DNA of 64,000 bases from an uncultured Eubacteriales bacterium. Its GTDB lineage: Bacteria > Bacillota > Clostridia > Christensenellales > Aristaeellaceae. The stretch covers positions 33,647 to 97,646 of the forward strand of contig CADASI010000001.1 of NCBI GenBank assembly GCA_902790525.1, in the 5' to 3' direction. Under the pieces are notes generated by a model. It searched no databases and was not told the origin of the DNA. It saw only the letters and a list, made by a program, of their open reading frames with translations. Positions within the stretch are counted from its first letter, which is position 1. Each line of letters opens with the position of its first letter. Below are positions 49,587 to 57,455 of the stretch, piece after piece. Made by a program: the position numbers and the translations under genes.

Positions 49587-50600
49587 ATGTCCGTAAAACT
49601 CGGATCGGCCCGAATTGATGAAAACGGTCAGGCCCACGGTGGGGCTGCCGGAGATCAGACCGGCAAGGAGGTATCTACCCAGTCGTGGTATGCCCACTCC
49701 AAGGGGTGGGTATTGCTTCGCGCTAAGGACACCGAGGCACGGGAAAAGATTGCCCGTTGTATGCAGGCGGCTTGCGATAACAAGCACATCGGTTATGATC
49801 AGTACCAGAGGGATAGCCTGTACAACGAGGCCAAGCAGTACGGATTCGACGTTTCGAAGGTGACGAAGAACGTCGAGACGGATTGCAGCGCCCTCGTTCG
49901 CGTCTGCGTCAATTACGCCGGAATCACCGTGGGCAGCTTCCGCACGACCAATCAGCCCAAGGTGCTGATGGCGACTGGGGCCTTTGACAAGTATACCGAC
50001 GATGACCATTGCAAAAAGAGCTCGAATCTTCTGCGCGGCGACATCCTTGTGACCAAGACCCAGGGCCATACCGTGGTCGTGCTTTCGGATGGCGCGAACG
50101 CGACAAAGGAGCGGGCGGCGCATCCGGCCACCGAAATCACCCTCGGCTCCCGTATGCTGGAAAACGGCTCCGAAGGCTCCGATGTTGTCGCCATGCAGAA
50201 GGCGTTGGCCAGCCTCGGCTATGATCTCGGGCCTTACGGAATCGATGGCGACTTCGGCGAGGACACTGAGGCGGTTGTGCGCACGTTCCAGGCGAAGGTG
50301 GGCGTGAAGCAGACCGGCAAGTATGACGCCGATACCCACGCCGCGCTGACGGCTGTGATTGATCCGAAGGATGTCGCGGATGCGGGAACCGATGCGCCTG
50401 CGGAACGCGGAAAGCAGGTCATCATCACCGGCGCGTCCGTAAATATCCGCAAGGGTCCTGGTACTCAATATGGCCGAATCACCATTCTGCCGCATGGGAC
50501 CAGCCTTGCTTACGTTGCCACCGCAATGAATGGCTGGCACGCCGTCGTGGTAGGCGAACAGGTCGGCTGGATTTCCGGCACGTTCTCAAAGACCGTCTGA
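49587..50600 (+). CDS. Endolysin: CHAP/NlpC-like + PG-binding + SH3
   Basis: 337 residues from the ATG after GGAGG. Cysteine peptidase domain: Cys100 in VETDCSALVRVCVNYAG and a histidine near 161 in KTQGHTVVVLSDG, with an N-terminus (GSARIDENGQAHGGAAGDQT, GKEVSTQSWY) typical of phage amidases of this group. PG_binding_1 domain about 189-250 (GSEGSDVVAMQKALASLGYD) and bacterial SH3 about 275-337 (GASVNIRKGPGTQYGRITIL). Cleaves peptidoglycan at lysis. Confidence 0.93.
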   Translation: MSVKLGSARIDENGQAHGGAAGDQTGKEVSTQSWYAHSKGWVLLRAKDTEAREKIARCMQAACDNKHIGYDQYQRDSLYNEAKQYGFDVSKVTKNVETDCSALVRVCVNYAGITVGSFRTTNQPKVLMATGAFDKYTDDDHCKKSSNLLRGDILVTKTQGHTVVVLSDGANATKERAAHPATEITLGSRMLENGSEGSDVVAMQKALASLGYDLGPYGIDGDFGEDTEAVVRTFQAKVGVKQTGKYDADTHAALTAVIDPKDVADAGTDAPAERGKQVIITGASVNIRKGPGTQYGRITILPHGTSLAYVATAMNGWHAVVVGEQVGWISGTFSKTV

Positions 50601-50614
50601 TTTCATCATTGCCT

Positions 50615-50653
50615 CCGGTTGTATCGAGCATTCGGTACAGCCGGTTTTCTTTT
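50615..50653 (+). terminator. Terminator after endolysin
   Basis: CCGG-TTGTATCGA ... TCGGTACAG-CCGG hairpin followed by TTTTCTTTT; ends the late operon. Confidence 0.85.
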
Positions 50654-50706
50654 ACCCTCGGTCTGTACACGGTTACACTTGAAACATAACTTCAAAGGAG
50701 GGTTGT

Positions 50707-51081
50707 ATGCCCGCATTCTCTGTTGATCGCTTTGAATCCCTGCGCCGGGCGGGGAAGAGTTTTGCTCAAATGTCGGAGATCCTTGGTGTCTCCAGGAATA
50801 CACTCAAATCCTATGCCCGCCGCAATCCAACCGAAGAATCTAAAGGCCAGACAGCTTGTGCTTTCTGCGGCGGGAAGATCATACCTCGGGGCAAGCAGCG
50901 CTTTTGTTCAGACACCTGCCGCTATGCCTGGAATTACTCGCATCGGATTCTCAACGCGCATAACGCCATTCAAAAGAAATGCGCGCATTGTGGCCGGACG
51001 TTTTACAGCTATCCCTCCAGTCACAAGGTCTATTGTTGCCGGGATTGTTTCCTCGCCGGACGCTACGGAAGGAGGGCATAG
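50707..51081 (+). CDS. HTH plus double zinc-finger protein of the recombinase module
   Basis: 124 residues. N-terminal HTH: FESLRRAGKSFAQMSEILGV, SRNTLKSYARRN. Two treble-clef-like fingers: CAFCGGKIIPRGKQRFCSDT plus C, and CAHCGRTFYSYPSSHKVYCC plus RDC. Such proteins are common directly upstream of serine recombinases in Clostridia elements and may be excision or regulatory factors; not proven. AAAGGAGG upstream. Confidence 0.75.
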   Translation: MPAFSVDRFESLRRAGKSFAQMSEILGVSRNTLKSYARRNPTEESKGQTACAFCGGKIIPRGKQRFCSDTCRYAWNYSHRILNAHNAIQKKCAHCGRTFYSYPSSHKVYCCRDCFLAGRYGRRA

Positions 51082-51084
51082 GCT

Positions 51085-51321
51085 ATGGTAAAGCAGACAT
51101 CTCATGACTTACAGTATATCGCCGCAGTAGCCTTTCTTTCGGATCTGTATGAGCGTCGCCTGATTGACGATGATGATTACTGCGCGCTTGAGACAAAATA
51201 TGCCGACAAATTTCTGCCTCTTCTTCGCTATGAAAAGCCTTGCAAAAACGCGACCCTTCCTATAACACAGACAGGACAGGAAGGGAGTGAATTGAATGGA
51301 ACGCACCATCCGGAAAATTGA
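51085..51321 (+). CDS. SHOCT-like small protein
   Basis: 78 residues with the SHOCT-like core YIAAVAFLSDLYERRLIDDD, DYCALETKYADKFLPLLRYE. Small oligomerisation-type domain often encoded between the Zn-finger protein and the recombinases. Overlaps the next gene by 26 bases. Confidence 0.7.
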   Translation: MVKQTSHDLQYIAAVAFLSDLYERRLIDDDDYCALETKYADKFLPLLRYEKPCKNATLPITQTGQEGSELNGTHHPEN

Positions 51322-52594
51322 ACCCTCGAAGGCCCGGACGCTGAAGCGCGAGCGCGTGGCTGCTTATGCCCGCGTTTCCCTGGATAAGGATACGATGCTG
51401 CACTCGCTTTCAGCGCAGGTGAGTTATTACAGCGAGTATATCCAACGGAATCCCCTGTGGATTTATGCCGGTGTTTACGCCGATAGCGCCTGCACTGGTA
51501 CCCGCGCGGATCGCCCGGAATTGCAGCGTCTGCTGGCGGATTGCCGGGCAGGAAAGGTCGACAGGGTGATCACAAAATCCGTCAGCCGATTTGCCCGCAA
51601 TACCATTACGCTGCTGGAAATCACCCGGGAACTGAAAGCTCTCGGCATTGATGTATTCTTCGAGAAGGAAAACCTGCATTCGACCAGTGGAGAAGGCGAG
51701 TTGATTCTTACCCTTCTGGCTTCCTTTGCACAGGAGGAAAGCCGGTCCGTATCTGAGAACTGCAAGTGGCGCATCCGGAATATGTTCAAGGCAGGCATTC
51801 CGACATCAGTAAGAATCAATGGATATCATATGGATCACGGGAAGATCACCATTATTCCGGATGAGGCAGAAACGGTCCGGTTTATCTTTGCGCTCCGTCG
51901 TCTCGGATATGGCCGCACTGCCATCTGCAAGGAATTGAATGAGCGCGGCATTCCGGCCAAGAATGGCGGGGAATGGACCGTGACATGCATTGGCACGCTT
52001 CTGCAGAACGAGAAATATGTTGGCGATCTCCTGCTGCAAAAGTATTTCCGTGTGGATCATTTGGAAAAGCGGGACAAGCGCAACAAGGGCGAATACCCCA
52101 AATACCTGATAAAGAATAATCACGAAGCCATCATACCCCGCGAAACCTTTGAAGCAGTGCAGGCAGACATCCGGAGACGTGCTGCGGCCCTGCCCGAGGG
52201 CCATGGGCACCATGCCTTCTATCCCTTTACTAGCAAGCTGGTATGCGCACGCTGCGGGAAGCATTACCGGCGGCGGTATAACAATGGGATTGCCGCCTGG
52301 CAGTGCAATACGTTTATGACCTTCGGCAAGGACAAGTGCCCGGCCAGGCAAATCCGGGAGGCGATTCTTGAAGACGCCTGTGCGCGGGCGATGAGTATGT
52401 CTACTTTTGATCCCGCCATGTTTGAGAATCAGATCGACCATATCACGGTTTGTGATAATCGAAAGCTGATATTTTCCTTCCACGATGGAAAAACACAGGA
52501 AGAATGGTGGCAGGAACCTTCGCGCAGGGATTCGTGGACGCCGGATATGCGAGCAGAAGCGGCAGAAAAGAAAAGGAGGAAGTCTCATGAGTGA
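51296..52594 (+). CDS. Serine recombinase 1
   Basis: 432 residues. Resolvase/invertase catalytic domain with Ser28 in AAYARVSLDKDT and Arg-rich motif KSVSRFARNTI; recombinase domain GYHMDHGKITIIPDEAETVR, zinc ribbon CARCGKHYRRRYNNG...C. No long coiled-coil tail. It overlaps recombinase 2 by eight bases; such tandem pairs are frequent at Clostridia prophage and ICE ends and are thought to integrate together. Part of the probable integration module of the prophage. Confidence 0.93.
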   Translation: MERTIRKIEPSKARTLKRERVAAYARVSLDKDTMLHSLSAQVSYYSEYIQRNPLWIYAGVYADSACTGTRADRPELQRLLADCRAGKVDRVITKSVSRFARNTITLLEITRELKALGIDVFFEKENLHSTSGEGELILTLLASFAQEESRSVSENCKWRIRNMFKAGIPTSVRINGYHMDHGKITIIPDEAETVRFIFALRRLGYGRTAICKELNERGIPAKNGGEWTVTCIGTLLQNEKYVGDLLLQKYFRVDHLEKRDKRNKGEYPKYLIKNNHEAIIPRETFEAVQADIRRRAAALPEGHGHHAFYPFTSKLVCARCGKHYRRRYNNGIAAWQCNTFMTFGKDKCPARQIREAILEDACARAMSMSTFDPAMFENQIDHITVCDNRKLIFSFHDGKTQEEWWQEPSRRDSWTPDMRAEAAEKKRRKSHE

Positions 52595-54161
52595 AGCGGC
52601 GGTATCCAAGGTCATTACAACGATCCCGGCAACGCTTAACCGATTCACGGCGACGCCGATCAGGGCAGCAATCAAGCGGCGCGTGGCGGCATATGCGCGG
52701 GTTTCTACAGATGATGAAGAGCAGCAGAGCAGTTACGAGAATCAGGTTTCGCACTATACCCAATACATCAAGGAACATGAAGGTTGGTTATTCGCTGGAA
52801 TGTATACCGATGAGGGCATATCCGGAACGGAAACAAAGCATCGTGACGGGTTCAACGCCATGATCCGTGCGGCGATGGCAGGGGATATCGATCTGATCAT
52901 AACGAAATCTGTCAGCCGCTTCGCCAGAAATACCGTGGATACTCTGACTACTGTTCGCAAGCTGAAAGCCATCGGGGTTGAGGTGTATTTTGAAAAGGAG
53001 CAGATTTACACGCTGGATTCCAAAGGCGAGTTGGTCATAACGATTATGAGCAGCCTTGCCCAGGAGGAAAGCCGATCCATTTCCGAGAACGTCACCTGGG
53101 GAATGAGAAAGCGCTTTGCCGACGGCAAGGTATCGCTGCCCTATAAGCGTTTTCTTGGATACCGCAAAGGGTCGGATGGACGGCCGGAGATCGTGCCGGA
53201 AGAGGCAGAGACTGTTCGGCTGATCTACCGCATGTTCATGGAAGGAAAGGCACCCTCTTACATCGCAAGGTATCTCTCTGTAAGGGATATTCCATCCCCA
53301 GGGGGGAAAGAAATCTGGCGGCCCGAGACGGTAAAAAGCATACTGACGAACGAGAAGTACAAGGGCGACGCGCTGTTGCAAAAGACCTTCCGCACAGACT
53401 TTTTGACCAAGAAGAGTAAGATCAACGAGGGGGAAGTCGCTCAGTATTATATCAGCAACAGTCACCCCGCGATCATTGACCCGTCCATGTACGACGCAGT
53501 GCAGATCGAAATGGATAAGCGCGCTCATCAGGGCCGCCGCAATTATACGCCACATGCCTTTTCAGGGAAAATCTACTGCTCGGAATGCGGTGGACTGTAT
53601 GGCAGTGATGTCTGTCATAATCAGGTCGTCTGGAGATGCAACAACCGCCATCGGAAAACGACACAGTGCCGAACTCCCGCAATCCGCAACAGCATTATGG
53701 AAGATGCTTTTGTGATGGCAATCAATCGGGCCATCGAACAGAAGGATGCCATCATCTCCATTTGCGAGACGGTTATGACAGAGCGCTGCGATACGACAGA
53801 AATCGATACCGAGCTTGCCTCGCTGCGCGCCAAGCTGGATGCGATTACTGCCCTGATGAAAGACAGCATCTCCAATAATGCCCGCACGGCCATTGACCAG
53901 GACGAGTATAAGCACCTGTTTTCTGAGTACGAAACCCAGAGCACCTCAATTCAGACGAGCATTTCCTCATTGGAGGCAAGGAAAACGGCGCTCACAGCAA
54001 AGCGTAATAACATCCAGAATTACATCGCCATTCTTCGCTCCCAGGATAGAATTGCAGGCTTCAGCGAAACCCTATGGCTGAACTGCGTCGAGAGGGTTTG
54101 GATCAACCCCGATGGGACAATGAAATTCGACTTCAAAGGTGGCCCTTCAATAGAAGGCTGA
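52587..54161 (+). CDS. Serine recombinase 2 (large serine integrase type)
   Basis: 524 residues from the ATG after AAAGGAGG. Catalytic Ser40 in AAYARVSTDDEEQ, YTDEGISGTETKHRDGF, KSVSRFARNTV; recombinase domain GYRKGSDGRPEIVPEEAETV; zinc ribbon CSECGGLYGSDVC...C; C-terminal coiled coil (IDTELASLRAKLDAITALMK). Complete large serine integrase, the best candidate for the prophage integrase. Confidence 0.94.
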   Translation: MSEAAVSKVITTIPATLNRFTATPIRAAIKRRVAAYARVSTDDEEQQSSYENQVSHYTQYIKEHEGWLFAGMYTDEGISGTETKHRDGFNAMIRAAMAGDIDLIITKSVSRFARNTVDTLTTVRKLKAIGVEVYFEKEQIYTLDSKGELVITIMSSLAQEESRSISENVTWGMRKRFADGKVSLPYKRFLGYRKGSDGRPEIVPEEAETVRLIYRMFMEGKAPSYIARYLSVRDIPSPGGKEIWRPETVKSILTNEKYKGDALLQKTFRTDFLTKKSKINEGEVAQYYISNSHPAIIDPSMYDAVQIEMDKRAHQGRRNYTPHAFSGKIYCSECGGLYGSDVCHNQVVWRCNNRHRKTTQCRTPAIRNSIMEDAFVMAINRAIEQKDAIISICETVMTERCDTTEIDTELASLRAKLDAITALMKDSISNNARTAIDQDEYKHLFSEYETQSTSIQTSISSLEARKTALTAKRNNIQNYIAILRSQDRIAGFSETLWLNCVERVWINPDGTMKFDFKGGPSIEG

Positions 54162-54209
54162 CTGCCGGTCATTCTCCTGATTACCGGTAATAGCCAGATC
54201 CCTGCGGTC

Positions 54210-54375
54210 TTCCCCCAAAATGTAGGGGAAAACCGTATTCCTCCGGATTTCAGCTTCTTTCCCCCAAAATATGGGGGAAGACCTCATCGTCCCGGATTCC
54301 ATTTTCTTCCCCCAAAATGTGGGGGAAAAGCTCAAGATCCCCAGGGTTTATGTTTCCCCTACTTTTTGGGGGGAA
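54210..54375. repeat. Four palindromic iterons
   Basis: TTCCCCC-N7-GGGGGAA-type units at 54210-54230 (right arm one G shorter), 54259-54279, 54307-54327, and 54354-54375 (arms 4 and 6, other orientation). Starts are 49, 48 and 47 bp apart. The spacers share a CCGGATT motif, so the unit is a tandem repeat of about 48 bp. They lie between the convergent ends of recombinase 2 and the ParB-like operon. No T tract follows, so terminator function is unlikely. Confidence 0.85.
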
Positions 54376-54380
54376 ACTTT

Positions 54381-55259
54381 TTAATCGGCCTCGTCCAATT
54401 CTTCTGCGTCGTCCTCATCGGGCGTTTCCGGTTCTTCCTCAATGTATTCGTCGAGGTTTTTGCTGTACAGCCTTTGCAGCGACAAGCGATATTTACAACG
54501 TCTGTTGTACTGGATAACCATGGCCTCCGAGAAACCCAGGGCTCCGGGCCGTCGTTCCTTTGCCGTTCGAGTGAGCTGCTTGACCGAGAGCTGCCCAATG
54601 CGTTCCTTGAAGACATCCTCACGGAGGGCATCGCCATAGGCATAGACCATGCGGGCGATCCCCTTCAGAATATTGGCCGAAAATGAAAATCTCTCTCCTT
54701 CCCATGTGCCAAGGCACAGGCGAAGCGTTTCATCCAGGACATGATAGCCATATTTGTCATAGATATACTCAAGCGCGCCGACGGCCAGGATGTTCCCGTT
54801 TTGACGGATATTGCTGATCTCCAGATGATACGAGTGAACGAGATCCTGGATCATCAGGTATTTGTTCTCTTTTGCTTCGATGTGTGCCGTGAATGTCTCC
54901 ATGGGTGTGAGCGGTTTGACGAATTTCTGTTGATCGGCAAATACGCTGGCTTCATGAACATACGACAGGTCTTCATAGATCATGCACCAGACCGGCGTAT
55001 CCCTGGAGCCGGAAGCGGCGACGACAATCTCTATGGTATGCTGGCCATTGAAGACATAGTTGATTCCATTTCTGCGGCTGACCTTGACGGGATTGATCTG
55101 ATACAGGTCGAAGTTCTCCACCGCGCGACGAATGTGGGCAATGGAAAGGGCGCGCTGATAGTCCTGGTTGGATACCAGTTCCTTGATCGGGATCAGTTCA
55201 AAATGCACCTTGGGCACGAACATATTCTGCTGAAACCCCGTGGTCGTCGGCAAATCCAT
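54381..55259 (-). CDS. ParB-like protein 2
   Basis: 292 residues. N-terminal ParB/Srx-like fold: FELIPIKELVSNQDYQRALS, VENFDLYQINPVKVSRRNGI, YVFNGQHTIEIVVAASGSRD, PVWCMIYEDLSYVHEASVFA. The helical middle resembles DUF6551-type proteins as I recall them. The C-terminal tail is very acidic (EEEPETPDEDDAEELDEAD). Last gene of the operon, starting right at the end of ParB-like protein 1, and followed by the palindromic iterons, which could be its binding sites. Confidence 0.75.
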   Translation of the reverse strand: MDLPTTTGFQQNMFVPKVHFELIPIKELVSNQDYQRALSIAHIRRAVENFDLYQINPVKVSRRNGINYVFNGQHTIEIVVAASGSRDTPVWCMIYEDLSYVHEASVFADQQKFVKPLTPMETFTAHIEAKENKYLMIQDLVHSYHLEISNIRQNGNILAVGALEYIYDKYGYHVLDETLRLCLGTWEGERFSFSANILKGIARMVYAYGDALREDVFKERIGQLSVKQLTRTAKERRPGALGFSEAMVIQYNRRCKYRLSLQRLYSKNLDEYIEEEPETPDEDDAEELDEAD

Positions 55260-56276
55260 TCAAGTCACTCCTTTGATGGCGCTCATCAGATCTTCGATGG
55301 CTTTCTGCAAATCGGAAAGCGCAAGGATCAGCTTATCACGGGCCTGCGGGGTGATATTATGCAGATCGGACTGATTGAGCACCCTGTGGATCGATGTTCC
55401 CCAGGTGGGAATGGTAAGGGTCAACCCTGTGACCTCCGCATCGGGATTGTATTCGGGCATCTTCTTGATTCCCGTGCGTATCGGCATTTGAGGCTGCCGT
55501 GCTTTTGCCGTCTGCGCATTGGGACGTACTGGCGGTGGTTGCATACCTGTCAGCCGTTTCCGTGTATCCAGATACCTCAGATAGGGCTCATCGGGGGATG
55601 ACTGCAATTGCCGGGCGTAACGGTGCATGTTTTGACTGTCCAGCTTTGAAAGCGCGATAATATTCTCATGAGAAACCTTGAAGGAGCCATTCAGGATCTG
55701 GGGTGCGAGTTCAGGCGAGACCTCGGCAATGCTGTCAACCGCACGGCTGAATCTGCCATATTTTTCAACGGTTCCATGCGAAATATGGTATTCCTCGCCA
55801 ATGCTCTCGGCCGTCGGGTTTTTCATTACTGACCTGAATCGGGAGGAATGGCTTCCGGCCTCGTAGAGTTCCTGAGCCGATGGATCGGACCCATCCGGCT
55901 TTTTGACGGGTTCCCATATGGGACGCTTTTCCCTGCGAAGGATTCTCTTTTCGATCTCGTACCGCTTACCGATGAGGTACTTGCGCATTTCCTCGGAAAG
56001 ATTCCGGCGTCCGAGCTGATTGGCGCATATCCAGGACATTGCCTCGTCCCGACTGGATACATTCAGCTCCGTTGTGCGATATGGAAGATCCCATCGTTTG
56101 CATATCCGGTAGCGGTTATGGCCATCCAGGATAATCCCTTTCCAGATGGTAATCGGCTCCCGGCAGCCATCGCGAAGTATGTTTTCTTCCAGCAATCGAT
56201 ACTCTTCACTCGTCAGCGGACGGATCAGGGAAGAGAACTCGTCATCGACGATTAATTCGTACAGCTTGTCAGACAT
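55260..56276 (-). CDS. ParB-like protein 1
   Basis: 338 residues. N-terminal ParB domain: EEYRLLEENILRDGCREPIT, IWKGIILDGHNRYRICKRWD, RDEAMSWICANQLGRRNLSE. Then an HTH-like region (NPTAESIGEEYHISHGTVEK, YGRFSRAVDSIAEVSPELAP) and a long proline-rich linker before a C-terminal helix. Plasmid-type ParB proteins have the same N-domain/HTH order. No ParA ATPase is present in the window, so ordinary partition is doubtful. Overlaps the upstream gene by eight bases. Confidence 0.82.
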   Translation of the reverse strand: MSDKLYELIVDDEFSSLIRPLTSEEYRLLEENILRDGCREPITIWKGIILDGHNRYRICKRWDLPYRTTELNVSSRDEAMSWICANQLGRRNLSEEMRKYLIGKRYEIEKRILRREKRPIWEPVKKPDGSDPSAQELYEAGSHSSRFRSVMKNPTAESIGEEYHISHGTVEKYGRFSRAVDSIAEVSPELAPQILNGSFKVSHENIIALSKLDSQNMHRYARQLQSSPDEPYLRYLDTRKRLTGMQPPPVRPNAQTAKARQPQMPIRTGIKKMPEYNPDAEVTGLTLTIPTWGTSIHRVLNQSDLHNITPQARDKLILALSDLQKAIEDLMSAIKGVT

Positions 56277-56664
56277 ATATCTCTCCCATATTCGGCTCGA
56301 TCAGGGTCATGGAGCCTATGTCAAAGAATGCGGCTCTTTCGCTGGCGACGAGAATGCCGGCCAGGTTGTAGGAGTTCCCACGCTTGACCTCATGGAATAC
56401 CGAGCAAAGCTGCGCGATGAGGTCGGTACTGTACCAGTCCACGCAGTCTTCGGTATTTGCCATCTGCCGGTCCACGCGGATTTCATGCTGCCCGGGGATA
56501 TGGCGATCCACCCCGCGAAGGGCGATTCTGCGATGCTCGGGATTGATCATCAGCTGTACGAACTTCGGGTCGCCCATCTGGTGGATGGTGGACTTGAAGA
56601 TGCGCAGGCGCGGCTTCTTTGCATCAATCGTGATGGTTACCTGCGGGGTATTGTTTTCTGTCAT
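56269..56664 (-). CDS. Stand-alone recombinase C-domain homologue, small
   Basis: 131 residues. RIFKSTIHQMGDPKFVQLMI, NPEHRRIALRGVDRH and KRGNSYNLAGILVASERAAF line up with the C-terminal domain of the large recombinase (RVELLVHPTERRFAVRRADK, NYKYKVFGNLF) and with the 264-residue protein (KYAQILVNREKKMLAIRP, NYRYKILGKLV). It is the shortest version of this shared domain. Function unknown; encoded in the same overlapping operon, so it may multimerise with the recombinase or act as a directionality factor (inference). Confidence 0.7.
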   Translation of the reverse strand: MTENNTPQVTITIDAKKPRLRIFKSTIHQMGDPKFVQLMINPEHRRIALRGVDRHIPGQHEIRVDRQMANTEDCVDWYSTDLIAQLCSVFHEVKRGNSYNLAGILVASERAAFFDIGSMTLIEPNMGEIYV

Positions 56665-57455
56665 GTAGGATCACCTCCCTGCTGATCCTCGGGTGGAATT
56701 GGTGGCGTCTCGCCGGAGGACTTATCCGGCTCGTTCAGCGATGCGGTCGAATCGTCCTTGATGGAATAGACGGCAAAGCCCTGGAACATGTTGATCTGCA
56801 GTGCCTTCTGATGATCTTCAAAGGGGATACCGAACTGATTCTGCCATTCCGCAGGGAAAATCGGATTCCGGCTGGTCTTTGGTTTCTCGCCCTCAGCGGC
56901 GGGTTCGCGAATGAATGTCTGCGCCGATCTCAGGTTGAATATGAATAGATACTCATTGTTGGCGTGGACCAGCTTCCCAAGGATCTTGTATCGGTAGTTC
57001 AAGTTCCATTTCATGAGCGTACAGATTTTCATGAAGAGCATTTTTGCCGTAATCTGGCGTGGCTGTCGCTTTTTATCCTTGGCGCGGTAGGAACACCACT
57101 GGAACGAGAATATGTCCGACTCCTGGCAGGGACGAATCGCCAGCATCTTCTTTTCGCGGTTGACCAGAATCTGTGCGTATTTGACGTTCGGGAGCTTTTT
57201 GAGGCAAGCGGAGTTGACGCCCACCTTTCCCTGATTGAAGGTAATGGCCGGCTCATGCAACTGTGAAAAGAATTCACTTCGCACGATCTGGAATCCCCCA
57301 AAGATGGAGCTGGGCACCTCTTCGATCTCTTCATCGGAGACGACATCGATCTCCTCAGCTGCCGGCGGCATCCCTTCTCCAACGGACCTGCTATTGTCCT
57401 GATCCGGGGATTCGTTCATGGCGTTATCCATATCACGCAGATTGTCGTCATTCAT
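56661..57455 (-). CDS. Stand-alone recombinase C-domain homologue, large
   Basis: 264 residues: acidic, disordered N-terminus (NESPDQDNSRSVGEGMPPAA), the shared domain (FFSQLHEPAITFNQGKVGVN, KYAQILVNREKKMLAIRP, FSFQWCSYRAKDKKRQPRQI, WNLNYRYKILGKLVHANNEY, LFIFNLRSAQTFI) and a Pro/Glu-rich tail. The recombinase equivalent is HTPSVTFYDRTIKFSAECTN, RVELLVHPTERRFAVR, WNPNYKYKVFGNLF, VYIFNAVDACMYI. Clearly homologous by eye. The start overlaps the recombinase stop by eight bases. Confidence 0.75.
   Translation of the reverse strand: MNDDNLRDMDNAMNESPDQDNSRSVGEGMPPAAEEIDVVSDEEIEEVPSSIFGGFQIVRSEFFSQLHEPAITFNQGKVGVNSACLKKLPNVKYAQILVNREKKMLAIRPCQESDIFSFQWCSYRAKDKKRQPRQITAKMLFMKICTLMKWNLNYRYKILGKLVHANNEYLFIFNLRSAQTFIREPAAEGEKPKTSRNPIFPAEWQNQFGIPFEDHQKALQINMFQGFAVYSIKDDSTASLNEPDKSSGETPPIPPEDQQGGDPT

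Larger units (their letters stand above)
868..54170. mobile_element. Temperate siphophage-type prophage (HK97-fold)
   Basis: Continuous phage gene order: repressor and lysogeny genes on the minus strand, then replication, late regulator, HNH, small terminase, large terminase, portal, ClpP protease, capsid, connectors, tail tube, chaperones, tape measure, Dit, Tal, fibres, holin and endolysin, ending in a tandem serine-recombinase module. The module set looks complete. The single in-frame stop found lies in a moron. Boundaries are inferred: left after the desulfurase hairpin, right after the second recombinase. I could not find a clear attL/attR repeat by eye, so both ends are approximate. Confidence 0.75.

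Noticed and set aside
868-54200. Exact attL/attR repeats of the prophage
   Set aside because: No convincing identical core was found by eye between the left hairpin region and the region after recombinase 2.
54210-54375. Palindromes as intrinsic terminators of the convergent operons
   Set aside because: No T tracts on either strand and regular 47-49 bp spacing; iterons are the better description.
55260-56276. Classical ParAB plasmid partition system
   Set aside because: ParB-like proteins are present but there is no ParA-type Walker ATPase in the window.
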